64,000 bases of DNA from NCBI GenBank assembly GCA_033557465.1, contig CM066033.1, positions 1,306,619,519 through 1,306,683,518 on the forward strand. The letters are read 5' to 3'. The position numbers were made by a program, and so were the translations under genes. Of the stretch, positions 22,616-31,909 are shown one piece after another (within the stretch, counting starts at the first letter, position 1; each line of letters begins with the position of its first letter). This DNA comes from Ichthyophis bannanicus. Its lineage: Eukaryota; Chordata; Amphibia; Gymnophiona; Ichthyophiidae. A model generated the notes under the pieces. The model did not search any database. It was given only the letters and a program-made list of their open reading frames with translations, and was not told where the DNA came from.

Positions 22616-23093
22616 GCACCGGCCTATTCCAGTGCCCAGCAATTTCACATCTAGCTGCCGTGACACAATGCCAAATAATAGTCCACTCCCCTCCCCACTG
22701 CCCATCCTTCTTTTGCAGGAAACACATTTCGGGAGTCAGCTTTATGGGTACTCCCACAATAGTGTTGATTATGTCCCCTATTCTCCTCCAATACTCCTGA
22801 ATCACAGGGCAGTACCACCACATATGCAGCCAAGTACCCTCCTGTCCACACTGCCTCCAACATGTGTTCGACTGCAACACCCCCGCTCTACATAGCCGCT
22901 CAGGGGTCAGATACCACCTACTCAACACTTTAAAACCATTTTCCCGCAGGGCCGTGGCGATAGAAAACTTAGCAACTCCCTTCGCCACTTCCTCCCATTC
23001 CTCCACCTCCCACACCACCCTCAAGTCCCTTTCCCACGCTTCCATATAGTTCAGTTTCCCCGCTCCCCGCACTATTAGTCCATTATAGATTCT
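22616..23093 (-). pseudogene. L1 ORF2 C-terminal region
   Basis: Reads GAGKLNYMEAWERDL, WEEVAKGVAKFSIATALREN, FKVLSRWYLTPERLCRAG, NTCWRQCGQEGTWLHMWWYC and VIQEYWRRIGDIINTIVG. The RWYLTP and CW-CG-GT--H-WW-CP blocks are the cysteine-rich C-terminal signature of L1-clade ORF2. The frame is open from 23117 to the SINE target site. Its upstream edge lies inside the 310-bp inverted repeat, and the preceding part of ORF2 is at 30457 and beyond. Confidence 0.82.
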
Positions 23094-23300
23094 AATCACA
23101 AATAATTCTTGCTCCACTCATTAACCACAGCAAAAGTACCATAAAGTAATTAGGGAATGGGTCTCAGACTAGATCAGGGAAGATGCCTGGGAGGAACTAT
23201 GCCTCTATGGCTATCCAACCCCTATGTTGCATCAAGGACCCAATAAATTTCCCATATGGATATTACAAAAATTATTTTCAAACAGGCTTATCAAAAACGT

Positions 23301-24296
23301 TGTGATGCTGCAGACCCTCTGAGAAGAGAAGAAAATGTTTTAAACGCAGGAAACGTCGAGCACAAGCTGCAATATTATGAGGAACCTGATAGGGGGTGCA
23401 AGAGGGACCTCCGAGGAACTGAGGAACCACACCTCCTAGGTCATGAGGTAATGCCAGCCAGCTTCCAATCAAGGAAGAGAGGAGTACCTCTTAAAGGGAG
23501 TCTGGAAGACTGGAGGGCAGAACAGGCAGGACGGCCAGGGGAAGGAGGACTGCCAGGAGAACCAGCAGAACCAGCAGGATGGGCAGGACATCCGAATGAA
23601 TGGGCAGGATATCCAGAAGAAGCAGTAACCCCTGGACAAGGGTTTCGCAGGAGGCAGCAGCAGCCGCAGTGGCTTGAGGAAAGAAGCAACCCTGGAGAAG
23701 GTGGGATAGCTCCATTCAGAGTGGGGGCTTTTCGTATAGAGAGGCAAAGGCGTGGCTGTGACTGCAGTCTAAAGCCAATAGAAGGACGGTTGGAGAACTT
23801 AAGGCCTATTGCTCAGGCCAGGCAGGATCCCAGCCGGAGCAGGCCTCAAACCTCAGCGGGAGTAGACAAGCCAAGGAGAAAAGGTAACCCATGTTTAACT
23901 GAAAGCAGGTTGCAGACTGCTGGTGTATGGGGAGGACAGAGAGCAGAAGAATACTGTCCTTGTGAAACTGCCTATGAGATAAGGTGCAAGAAACACGTAC
24001 CGAATAAGAGACTTGTTAATGACAAAGCTTTGCAGGAAGCTAAGGTAAAACACTTGCAAAAGGAAGACAGTTCCCAGTATAGGAGGGCGCAGGACCGACG
24101 CCCTGCATTCAACCCTGAGCATTGGGAGGTTGTACAGAGGATATATAAAAAGCCTGATTACAATTTGCCAGCAAGTACTGACTTGGTCTCAGAGGCTTCA
24201 GAAGGGGAACCAATGCAGGTGGAATTTGCTTCGGATACCGAGATGGACTGTAGTTATTGTAAGACAGGAAGTCTGGAGTCCTTGCTTAGCACATAA
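23301..24296 (+). CDS. U3-encoded open frame in 5' LTR (unknown function)
   Basis: Open for 331 codons from the first base of the LTR to TAA at 24294-24296. There is no ATG at the LTR edge; the first in-frame ATG inside the LTR is 23451, and the apparent upstream ATG at 23256 lies in flanking L1 DNA. The product is rich in Gly, Pro, Arg and Glu in its middle (EPAEPAGWAGHPNEWAGYPE), then has CDCSLKP, EGRLENLRP, PSRSRPQ, a Cys cluster CPCETAYEIRCKK, HWEVVQRIYKKP and a C-terminal EPMQVEF...MDCSYC. No known domain recognised. The register equals that of Pol entering the 3' LTR. A related frame fills the solo LTR at 59485. Confidence 0.75.
   Translation, partial: CDAADPLRREENVLNAGNVEHKLQYYEEPDRGCKRDLRGTEEPHLLGHEVMPASFQSRKRGVPLKGSLEDWRAEQAGRPGEGGLPGEPAEPAGWAGHPNEWAGYPEEAVTPGQGFRRRQQQPQWLEERSNPGEGGIAPFRVGAFRIERQRRGCDCSLKPIEGRLENLRPIAQARQDPSRSRPQTSAGVDKPRRKGNPCLTESRLQTAGVWGGQRAEEYCPCETAYEIRCKKHVPNKRLVNDKALQEAKVKHLQKEDSSQYRRAQDRRPAFNPEHWEVVQRIYKKPDYNLPASTDLVSEASEGEPMQVEFASDTEMDCSYCKTGSLESLLST
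24142..24150 (+). promoter_or_regulatory. Candidate LTR TATA box inside U3 frame
   Basis: tatataaaa lies about 310 bp before the AATAAA and within codons for R-I-Y-K-K. If used, transcription would start at about 24170-24180, so the U3 frame in the 5' LTR would be mostly upstream of the start and only the 3' copy would be in the genomic RNA. The 3' LTR has the same word near 29361. Confidence 0.5.
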
Positions 24297-24457
24297 GCTC
24301 TATCTTGGGGAATAGAGACTGTTTGTTTTGATGCACCATTTATTGTGAAGATAACGGCTTTGCTTTAACGTCATGTTTTACTTTTTCTTTAACCTGAAGT
24401 AAGGAATTTGTGTTGATGTTTTTGTCCAAGCTTATGAACCTTTTTGCAAGAAAGGGA

Positions 24458-24463
24458 AATAAA
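24458..24463 (+). terminator. LTR polyadenylation signal
   Basis: AATAAA, followed within 35 bp by T-rich DNA (cctttgtttccctccactcg). Repeated in the 3' LTR at 29677-29682, which would be the functional one. The related solo LTR has AATAAC at the equivalent place (about 60776). Confidence 0.65.
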
Positions 24464-25119
24464 TGCCTTTGTTTCCCTCCACTCGGACCTTTGTATTCTT
24501 TGGGATTTTGGTAACAAAGGAAGCTGTTAGGCTGTTCTTATAGTGGGCCTGAAACTACCAGGGCTGCAAGTCCCTGGGCCCTGTAAGACATTAGCAAACC
24601 CAACCTCAAATGTTTTTATGTCCAACCTACCTCAGTCCATTACGCTGCCAAGGTAGGCCCTGTGACATAAAATGGCATAGTTGGCAGGATTTTATTTGTT
24701 GCTTGGAACCTACGTCGGCACAAAGAAAAGAAAAGAAAATTCCTGAGTTGAAAAAAAAAAGAAGGAAAGCCCAGATGGAACTGCTGGAAAGACAAGATCC
24801 GGAGCGGATCAGCTAGAGAGATCGGATCGGAGGGAGAAAACCCGAAGGGGAGTAAACCTGAAGTCTGGAAGGGAAGGTGAAAATCCTGAAAAGAAAATCC
24901 TGTTGCCAGCCCGAAGCAGAAGAGCTGCAGAGCGGGACAGCCACTAACATTCCAGAGCTGACTCAACACTTAAGGCAGGTAAAATCTAATTAGGCCTGAC
25001 AAGTGTTGGATGCCAGGGAAGTTTTGAAAAAAAAAAAAAAAAGATAGAGAGCAAAGAAAGAGAGTTTAGGAGAGCCACACTTGGTTTTTTTTCTCTTTGT
25101 CTCTTGTTACAGGTTCATC

Positions 25120-28100
25120 ATGGAGCCTAAGGATCTCTGTGCCTGGATGGCACATCAATTTGACAAGCAAGCTGAGGTTGCACTGAAAAACCAGGCCCAA
25201 GCATTGCAGGCCATGCAAGCGCAGCAAGTGCCAGTCTTGCAGACGATGGAGAAATGGTTGGATCAACAGCGAGAGGAGATGGCAAAGGTCAACTCAGAGA
25301 GGCTGCAGGCTACCGGACCGGCCAACCCAGGGACTGGACAGTGGTCATGTAATGATCTGGTGGTGGGAAAGCTAAGCCCTAATGATAACGTAGACGACTT
25401 TTTGGACTCATTCAGTAGGATTGCTCGGTCAGCTAATTGGCCACCCGAGCAATGGGCCATTCGACTGGCAGCGTCCCTTACAGGGGAGGCGCTAGCTGCG
25501 TACAGGTCAATGCCCCCAGCCCTAGCCAACACCTATGAAGAGGTCATCATAGCTATTAGGGACCGCTTAGGCCTTACACCACTAGCCTATAACAAGATGT
25601 TTAGAGCCACGTCCCTTAGGGCTGATGAAACACCAAAAGCCCTTGGTCATAGGATAAAGAGCCTTGCACACAAATGGCTACAGCCAGAAAGAAAAAATAT
25701 AGATACATTAATGGATACCATAGTATTGGAGCAGTACATGTCCGCTGTGCCTAGTAGAGTACAGAACTTTTTAATTTTACAAAATTGCTGTACTACTACG
25801 GATGCCATAGCTCTCACCGAGCGATACTTGGAGGCAGAAAGAGTCACCCAACCTAGGGTAGGGACTCCCAAATTGGCCATAGGAATGGAGGCACGGAGAG
25901 TTGGAAGTCCTTCACGACCTCCATATGGTAATTTGAAAAGTAATACACCGCTAATAAGAGAAAATGTCAAAAGATGCTATGCTTGTGGTAAGAAAGGTCA
26001 CTTAAAAAGTGAGTGTTATTCTCGCACGGCTCTTGTGGGAGAGGCCCCAAGGACAATGCGGGAAGGTTTTGTACTAAATGTAAAAATTCATGGAGTCAAT
26101 GTACAAGCACTTCTGGATTCAGGAGCTAACCAGACCATGATTTCCAAAAGGTTATGGTCGGTGATCAAGGATCAGGGATTGTCAGTTCCTGAACATCTAG
26201 AAGGAAATGTTAAAATAAAATGCATTCATGGAGCGACTACCCGCTATCCTGTTTATAAGTTGTGGGTTAAAGGATTGGGCTTAGAAAAAGAAATGCTAGT
26301 AGCAGTTGTGCCTAAGTTGCCACAGGAATTGGTATTGGGCCGCGATTGGCCACAATTTCAGAGAAGTCTTAAAGAGGGCTTATCTCCACCCAAGGGGCCA
26401 AATTCCACTTGCACTCGGCATGAGCCTACTGAGAACCCCAAGCCACAACCGAATAACCCTAGGAAGGCTACAAGCCCTATAATTCCTAGCCCTCTTTGGG
26501 AAAAAACGAAGAAGTCACCTTTAAAAGAACAAGCAGACTCCCCGAAGAAGTTTGTCTTAAAGTTTTGCAAAACTTCAGAGAAAGCACATAGCCCTCAACG
26601 GGCATCTGCACAGGCCACGGGGTATGAACTCCATAGCGCTGAGGACCAGGTGATCCCTAAACAGGGGCGTATGTTAATTTCTACAGATCTCCAGATAGAG
26701 CTACCCCAGGGGTGCTATGGGAGGATAGCACCGCGATCCAGGCTTGCGGCCAAGCATAGCATCGATGTGGCCGCCGGGGTAGTCGACCCAGACTATAGGG
26801 GCATATTAAAAGTTCTTCTATGCAACTGTTCAAGTGAAGACTTCAAGGTCCAAAGAGGAGATAGAATAGCGCAATTGATTTGCGAACGTGTGGGATTTCC
26901 CGACCTTGAAGAGGTCGCCATGCTTACGCCAACGAGCCGGGGAACAGGAGGTTTCGGCTCTACGGGGAAGAGAGACCTAGAGGGCTTCATCGCTGTGGGA
27001 AGTGAACCCCCAGAGGAGGATCTTGGTCCCCGTATAGAGGAGTGCGGAGAATCCCCTAAGCCGAGGATGGGGGAGGAACTCTCCATAAGGCAGAAGCAGG
27101 ACTTGACCCAACTCTTGGAAGAGTATAGGGATGTGATAACTCCTATACCAGGAGAAACGGGATTGGTCGCACACGAGATACTCACACCACCGGGAAAAAT
27201 TATTCGGCAACGACCATATCGGTTGCCAGAAGCGAAAAAACAGGAAGTCATCAATCAAGTACAGGAGATGCTACGATTAAACATCATAGAAGAGTTGCAT
27301 AGTCCTTGGTGCAGCCCCGTGGTAATAGTACCTAAGCCCGACGGAACTATGCGCTTCTGTATAGACTTCCGACAAGTGAATGCCGTGTCTACTTTCGACG
27401 CCTACTCGATGCCTCGGATTGAGGAACTGTTAGACCGACTTGGGCAGGCAAAGTTCCTTACCACTTTAGACATGACAAAAGGCTATTGGCAGGTCCCTTT
27501 AACACGTGATGCTAAACCCAAGACTGCCTTTAGCACACCCCTGGGCCTGTTCCAGTTCCGAAGAATGCCCTTCGGCCTGCACGGGGCAGCGGCCACATGC
27601 CAGAGTCTAATGGACATCATTCTTCGGCCCTATCAGACTTTCGCAACAGCCTACATGGACAATGTCGTGATCCACAGTACCACGTGGAAGGAACATCTCC
27701 AGCAAGTGGGAACAGTATTAGAAGCCATGAGGAAGGCGGGATTAACATTAAACCCGAAGAAATGCACCTTTGCGGCCAAAGAGGTCAAATATTTGGGTCA
27801 CCTGGTCGGACGGGGCACGGTGCGACCGCTACTGGACAAAGTGGAGAGTGTCCGGACGTTTCCCGTACCGCAACACAAAAAACAACTGAGAAGTTTCCTT
27901 GGCCTTATCGGCTATTACCGCTGCTTCATACCGCACTTCGCAGAGGAAAGTGCTGTTTTTACGGAAATGTTGCGAAAAAATGCCCCGAATACGATACAGT
28001 GGTCAGCTGAGGCAGAGACAGCCTTTCAAAATTTAAAGGAAAAATTGTGCCGGGCCCCCATATTGCGTGGTGTGGACTTCCGGCAAACCTTTCTCTTACA

Positions 28101-28710
28101 GACGGACGCGTCCGAAACAGGTCTGGGTGCTGTTCTCTCGCAAGTACAAGAAGGTGCAGAACACCCCATTATGTTCCTTAGTAGGAAACTATCGTTGGCT
28201 GAGAGAAAATATGCAACAATTGAGAGGGAATGTCTCTCCATTAAATGGGCCATTGAAGCCCTCAAATTCTATTTGACAGGCAGGAAGTTCATTCTTATTA
28301 CGGACCATGCCCCTCTGAAATGGTTACACACCATGAAAAATGAGAACAACCGCTTAACTAGGTGGTACATGGCTTTGCAGCCCTATGATTTTAGAGTGGA
28401 GCATCGAGCAGGGAAGCTGCATTTTAACGCAGATGCTATGTCACGTATTACGTGCTGCGTGGAAGAGGCTTCACCAGCCCGTAATATTTTAAGAGGGGGG
28501 ATGTGTGATGCTGCAGACCCTCTGAGAAGAGAAGAAAATGTTTTAAATGCAGGAAAAGTCGAGCACAAGCTGCAATATTACAAGGAACCTGATAGGGGGA
28601 GCAAGAGGGACCTCCGAGGAACTGAGGAACCACACCTCCTAGGTCATGAGGTAATGCCAGCCAGCTTCCAATCAAGGAAGAGAGGAGTACCTCTTAAGAG
28701 GAGTACCTCT
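25120..28710 (+). CDS. Gag-Pol polyprotein (SCAN-like Gag, PR, dUTPase, RT, RNase H)
   Basis: I start at ATG 25120 (MEPKDL); the frame is open slightly upstream without ATG. Domains by residue: a Gln-rich N-terminus (1-60); capsid with a SCAN-like part (about 160-250, ALGHRIKSLAHKWLQPE and DTIVLEQYMSAVPSRVQ); zinc knuckle CYACGKKGHLKSEC (286-299); protease LLDSGANQTMIS (Asp 333); dUTPase (about 498-616; RGDRIAQLI and RGTGGFGSTG motifs intact, YELHSAED and PRSRLA altered); RT (about 700-870; LDMTKGYW present, but YMDN replaces YxDD at 845-848); RNase H (about 990-1110; TDAS, TIERE, TDHAPL, NADAMSR). Integrase is absent. The frame crosses into the 3' LTR and stops at 28711 because of the 16-bp duplication. 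RT is probably dead. Confidence 0.9.
28489..28503 (+). other. Polypurine tract
   Basis: aagaggggggatg directly before the TG of the 3' LTR, the expected primer site for plus-strand DNA synthesis. Only about 45 bp separate the end of the RNase H coding from it, so there is no room for an integrase. Confidence 0.8.
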
Positions 28711-29856
28711 TAAAGGGAGTCTGGAAGCCTGGAGGGCAGAACAGGCAGGACGGCCAGGGGAAGGAGGACTGCCAGGAGAACCAGCAGAACCAGCAGGATG
28801 GGCAGGACATCCGAATGAATGGGCAGGATATCCAGAAGAAGCAGTAACCCCTGGACAAGGGTTTCGCAGCAGGCAGCAGCAGCCGCAGTGGCTTGAGGAA
28901 AGAAGCAACCCTGGAGAAGGTGGGATAGCTCCATTCAGAGTGGGGGCTTTTCGTATAGAGAGGCAAAGGCGTGGCTGTGACTGCGGTCTAAAGCCAACAG
29001 AAGGACGGTTGGAGAACTTAAGGCCTATTGCTCAGGCCAGGCAGGATCCCAGCCAGAGCAGGCCTCAAACCTCAGCGGGAGTAGACAAGCCAAGGAGAAA
29101 AGGTAACCCATGTTTAACTGAAAGCAGGCTGCAGACTGCTGGTGTATGGGGAGGACAGGGAGCAGAGGAACACTGTCCTTGTGAAACTGCCTATGAGATA
29201 AGGTGCAAGAAACACGTACCGAATAAGAGACTTGTTAATGACAAAGCTTTGCAGGAAGCTAAGGTAAAACACTTGCAAAAGGAAGACAGTTCCCAGTATA
29301 CGAGGGCGCAGGACCGACGCCCTACATTCAACCCGGAGCATTGGGAGGTTGTACAGAGGATATATAAAAAGCCTGATTACAATTTGCCAGCAAGTACTGA
29401 CTTGGTTTCAGAGGCTTCAGAAGGGGAACCGATGCAGGTGGAATTTGCTTCAGATACCGAGATGGACTGTAGTTATTGTAAGACAGGAAGTCTGGAGTCC
29501 CTGCTTAGCACATAAGCTCTATCTTGGGGAATAGAGACTGTTTGTTTTGATACACCATTTATTGTGAAGATAACAGCTTTGCTTTAACGTCATGTTTTAC
29601 TTTTTCTGTAACCTGAAGTAAGGAATTTGTGTTGATGTTTTTGTCCAAGCTTATGAACCTTTTTGCAAGAAAGGGAAATAAATGCCTTTGTTTCCCTCCA
29701 CTCGGACCTTTGTATTCTTTGGGATTTTGGTAACAAAGGAAGCTACCAGGGCTGCAAGTCCCTGGGCCCTGTAAGACATTAGCCAAACCCAACCTCAAAT
29801 GTTTTTATGTCCAACCTACCTCAGTCCATTACGCTGCCAAGGTAGGCCCTGTGACA
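28504..29856 (+). repeat. 3' LTR
   Basis: 1353 bp, same ends as the 5' LTR. Differences include the tandem 16-bp duplication agaggagtacctctta (28681-28696 and 28697-28712), a 30-bp deletion near 29743 relative to 24521-24553, and scattered substitutions. AATAAA is at 29677-29682. It is followed by ACGT, the 4-bp target duplication. Confidence 0.92.
28713..29515 (+). pseudogene. U3 open frame in 3' LTR, frame-shifted by duplication
   Basis: Second copy of the U3 frame. The first 59 or so codons are read in phase with Pol. The 16-bp duplication then moves the remainder to another phase, where it is open to TAA at 29513-29515. The C-terminal 191 codons (from 28940) differ from the 5' LTR copy at few positions (for example CDCGLKP for CDCSLKP and RRPTFNPEHW for RRPAFNPEHW). 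Without the duplication the 5' LTR phase would be restored. Confidence 0.75.
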
Positions 29857-29891
29857 ACGTTCAATATGCTTAAATTTCTACTAATTTCAAA

Positions 29892-30120
29892 AAATAGCTG
29901 AACACTTATCTGTAAAGTCCGTAAGGACTGATGTCCCATCCCAACGCAAATGAACAGCGCCAGTGCGTTTCACCGCTTCCACGGTTTCATCGGGGGATTA
30001 TTAAACAGATTTTCACGCCTGATGTGAGCATGCGAACCACTTGTCTCAGTGGGCTCTCGCAATTACCCTCACTGGACTCGTCTTCCAACAAAAAGACGCC
30101 AGATAAGCGTTCAGCTGTTG
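29892..30120. other. Spacer of the inverted repeat
   Basis: A 229-bp single-copy segment between the arms. It contains gcgtttcaccgcttccacgg and ttcatcgggggattatt, a style of sequence common in DNA-transposon or LINE UTRs, but I do not recognise the family. It holds a 64-codon open frame with no domain. Confidence 0.5.
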
Positions 30121-30456
30121 TTTGAAATTAGTAGAGATTTAAGCATATTGAACGTTTTTGATAAGCCTGTTTGAAAACATTTTTTGTAATATCCATATGG
30201 GAAATTTATTGGGTCCTTGATGCAACATAGGGGTTGGATAGCCATAGAGGCATAGTTCCTCCCAGGCATCTTCCCTGATCTAGTCTGAGACCCATTCCCT
30301 AATTACTTTATGGTACTTTTGCTGTGGTTAATGAGTGGAGCAAGAATTATTTGTGATTAGAATCTATAATGGACTAATAGTGCGGGGAGCGGGGAAACTG
30401 AACTATATGGAAGCGTGGGAAAGGGACTTGGGGTGGAGCAAGAATTATTTGTGATT

Positions 30457-31082
30457 GTGATTTATATTGCTCTAACAAACCCATCGAATTTTTCATTATA
30501 TATTCTAGACAACATGCCTTTCTGCCCCATAGACCCCCAAACACGCCCCCTCAAACCAATCCACTACCCCTCCGTTCCCCCGTCCCTTCCACTTTTTACT
30601 GAGCAAAGATATCATTTGCACGTATGCATATCTGTCTACTTCCTGCAGCTGATACAAATCTCGAATGCCATCAAAGCCCCTTATCTCCTTCCCCACTATG
30701 AGCTGCGAAATGTGACTCAAACCCTGCTCCGCCCATCTCCGCAATATTGCACTACTCGCCCCGTTCCCTTTTCACAACACGCCTGGAGGGACATGGTGTG
30801 TGACCATTTCTTATCCCCCACCATCCGTTGCCTGTTCTGTTGCCATACATTTAAAGTATGCGCCACAAAGGGATTACTCCCCCTCCCCCCCTTCCCCCCA
30901 CAAATTAACCTTTCCAACTCTCCGGGCCTGAATTCTACATCCTCCATCCTCACCCATTGCTTATAAGGTTCCCTTAACCATGCATACAGCCCCCTAAGTT
31001 GCGCTGCCTTATAATATAATATAAAATTGGGGACCCCCATCCCTCCCTCCAGCACTGAAGTGTGCAATGTCCGTGCCGCCAC
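30457..31082 (-). pseudogene. L1 ORF2 post-RT region
   Basis: In minus-strand order: RTLHTSVLEGGMGVPNFILY (31082 down), YKAAQLRGLYAWLREPYKQW, then in another frame the block WAEQGLSHISQLIVGKEIRG with YAYVQMISLL, and at 30457-30500 LSRIYNEKFDGFVRA. These match the L1 region between the RT thumb and the Cys-rich C-terminus (GG-G-PN---YY-A, W---GI--I-DL, S-IY). At least two frame shifts. Confidence 0.75.
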
Positions 31083-31100
31083 CCTGGGTTTTTTCCATCC

Positions 31101-31902
31101 CTATATAAAACCTTCCTCCTGCTTTTGTACCTTTTTCAAAACTCTGCCCGGTATCTCTATGGGCAGCACTTGGAAGTAAAACAGAAACTGCGGCAGCAGC
31201 ATCATCTTAATGATTGCCATCCGTCCAAACCAAGAGTAGTACCCCCTGCTCCATCCCGCCAGCTGCGACGCCAATTGTCCTAATAGCTTTTTATAGTTGA
31301 GATCGAATAAATCCCCCAGATTCCTCCCCACGTGAACCCCCAGGTACCGAATCGATTTCCGTGCCCATTTAAAGGGGAACCGCTGTTGGATCTCTCTCTG
31401 CTGTTCCTCCTCTCCAACGACGTTCAGGATTTCTGAATTACCCCAGTTGAATCGAAATCCAGCCACCTCCCCATACTGCTGTATCTCCCTCATTATGGCT
31501 GTTAGCGTATCCTCAGGAATCATAATTGTCAACAAGATGTCATCAGCATAAAGCGACATCCGATACTCTGTTTGTCCCACCTGTAGCCCCTTAATCACTG
31601 GACTAGCCCTGATCCTCTCCGCCAAAGGCTTCAGCGACAACGCAAAGAGTAGTGGGGAGAGCGGACATCCCTGCCTCGTTCCCCTCTTCAATGGGAAAAA
31701 TCCCGAGTACCCTCCATTGACCTTCACACATGCCTGGGGACGCGCATACAGAGCTTTAATCCCGTTCCCAAACTCTATCCCGAGCCCCATGGTTTGCAAC
31801 ACCGAAAAGAGGAAATTCCAGGACACCTGATCGAATGCTTTCTCAGCATCCAATGATACCAAAAGTGTAGGCTCTCCCATGCGCCTCGCAGCCCATATGA
31901 CA
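31101..31902 (-). pseudogene. L1 ORF2 reverse transcriptase, catalytic part
   Basis: LLVSLDAEKAFDQVSWNFLF (motif A Asp), RGTRQGCPLSPLLFALSLKP, YRMSLYADDILLTIM (YADD intact), EVAGFRFNWGNSEILNV, IRYLGVHVGRNLGDLFDLNY and YYSWFGRMAIIKMMLLPQFL. The stretch is open and looks well kept. The upstream part of RT lies beyond the CR1-like insertion; removing the insertion and one 7-bp flank joins DNIRKVLNV to IWAARRM in frame. Confidence 0.87.
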
Positions 31903-31909
31903 TTAAGCA

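Larger units (their letters stand above)
23301..24667 (+). repeat. 5' LTR
   Basis: 1367 bp, starting tgtgatgctgcagaccctct and ending ggccctgtgaca. It contains an open frame from its first base (see the U3 frame entry), a TATA-like tatataaaa at 24142-24150 and an AATAAA at 24458-24463, which suggests U3 of about 870 bp, a short R and a U5 of about 200 bp. A primer-binding site should follow; tggcatagttggcagg at 24671-24686 is in place, but I cannot match it to a named tRNA. Confidence 0.92.
23301..29856 (+). mobile_element. Ty3/gypsy-type LTR retrotransposon (SCAN-like Gag, dUTPase, no integrase)
   Basis: A complete LTR retrotransposon with LTRs at 23301-24667 and 28504-29856, both TG...CA, and a 4-bp duplication ACGT at 23297-23300 and 29857-29860. 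The internal region holds one long Gag-Pol frame. A polypurine tract at 28489-28503 abuts the 3' LTR. There is no integrase coding between RNase H and the 3' LTR, nor before RT. The LTRs are similar, with scattered substitutions, a 30-bp gap in the 3' LTR near 29743 and a 16-bp duplication at 28681-28712. Confidence 0.92.
23022..30430. repeat. 310-bp-arm inverted repeat split by the LTR element
   Basis: The left arm is 23022-23300 plus 29861-29891 (the LTR retrotransposon sits between them); the right arm is 30121-30430. With the LTR element removed, the arms are about 310 bp, nearly identical and inverted around a 229-bp spacer (29892-30120). The outer 90 bp of each arm is L1 ORF2 coding. 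The 23-mer starting tggagcaagaattatttgtg occurs inverted at 23094-23116 and twice on the right (30336-30358 and 30434-30456). This looks like an inverted duplication inside the L1 that predates the LTR insertion. Confidence 0.88.

Noticed and set aside
23256..23300. ATG at 23256 as the start of the LTR open frame
   Set aside because: It lies upstream of the LTR in flanking L1 DNA, so it belongs to this insertion site only and is not part of the element.
23441..23747. Minus-strand open frames antisense to the U3 frame (and again at 28672-28966)
   Set aside because: They mirror a GC-rich coding strand. Their counterparts in the solo LTR are not clearly homologous, whereas the plus-strand frame is.
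23301..29856. Endogenous retrovirus with an envelope gene
   Set aside because: No envelope-like frame (signal peptide, fusion peptide, transmembrane segment) is present, and RT/RNase H order and motifs fit Ty3/gypsy.
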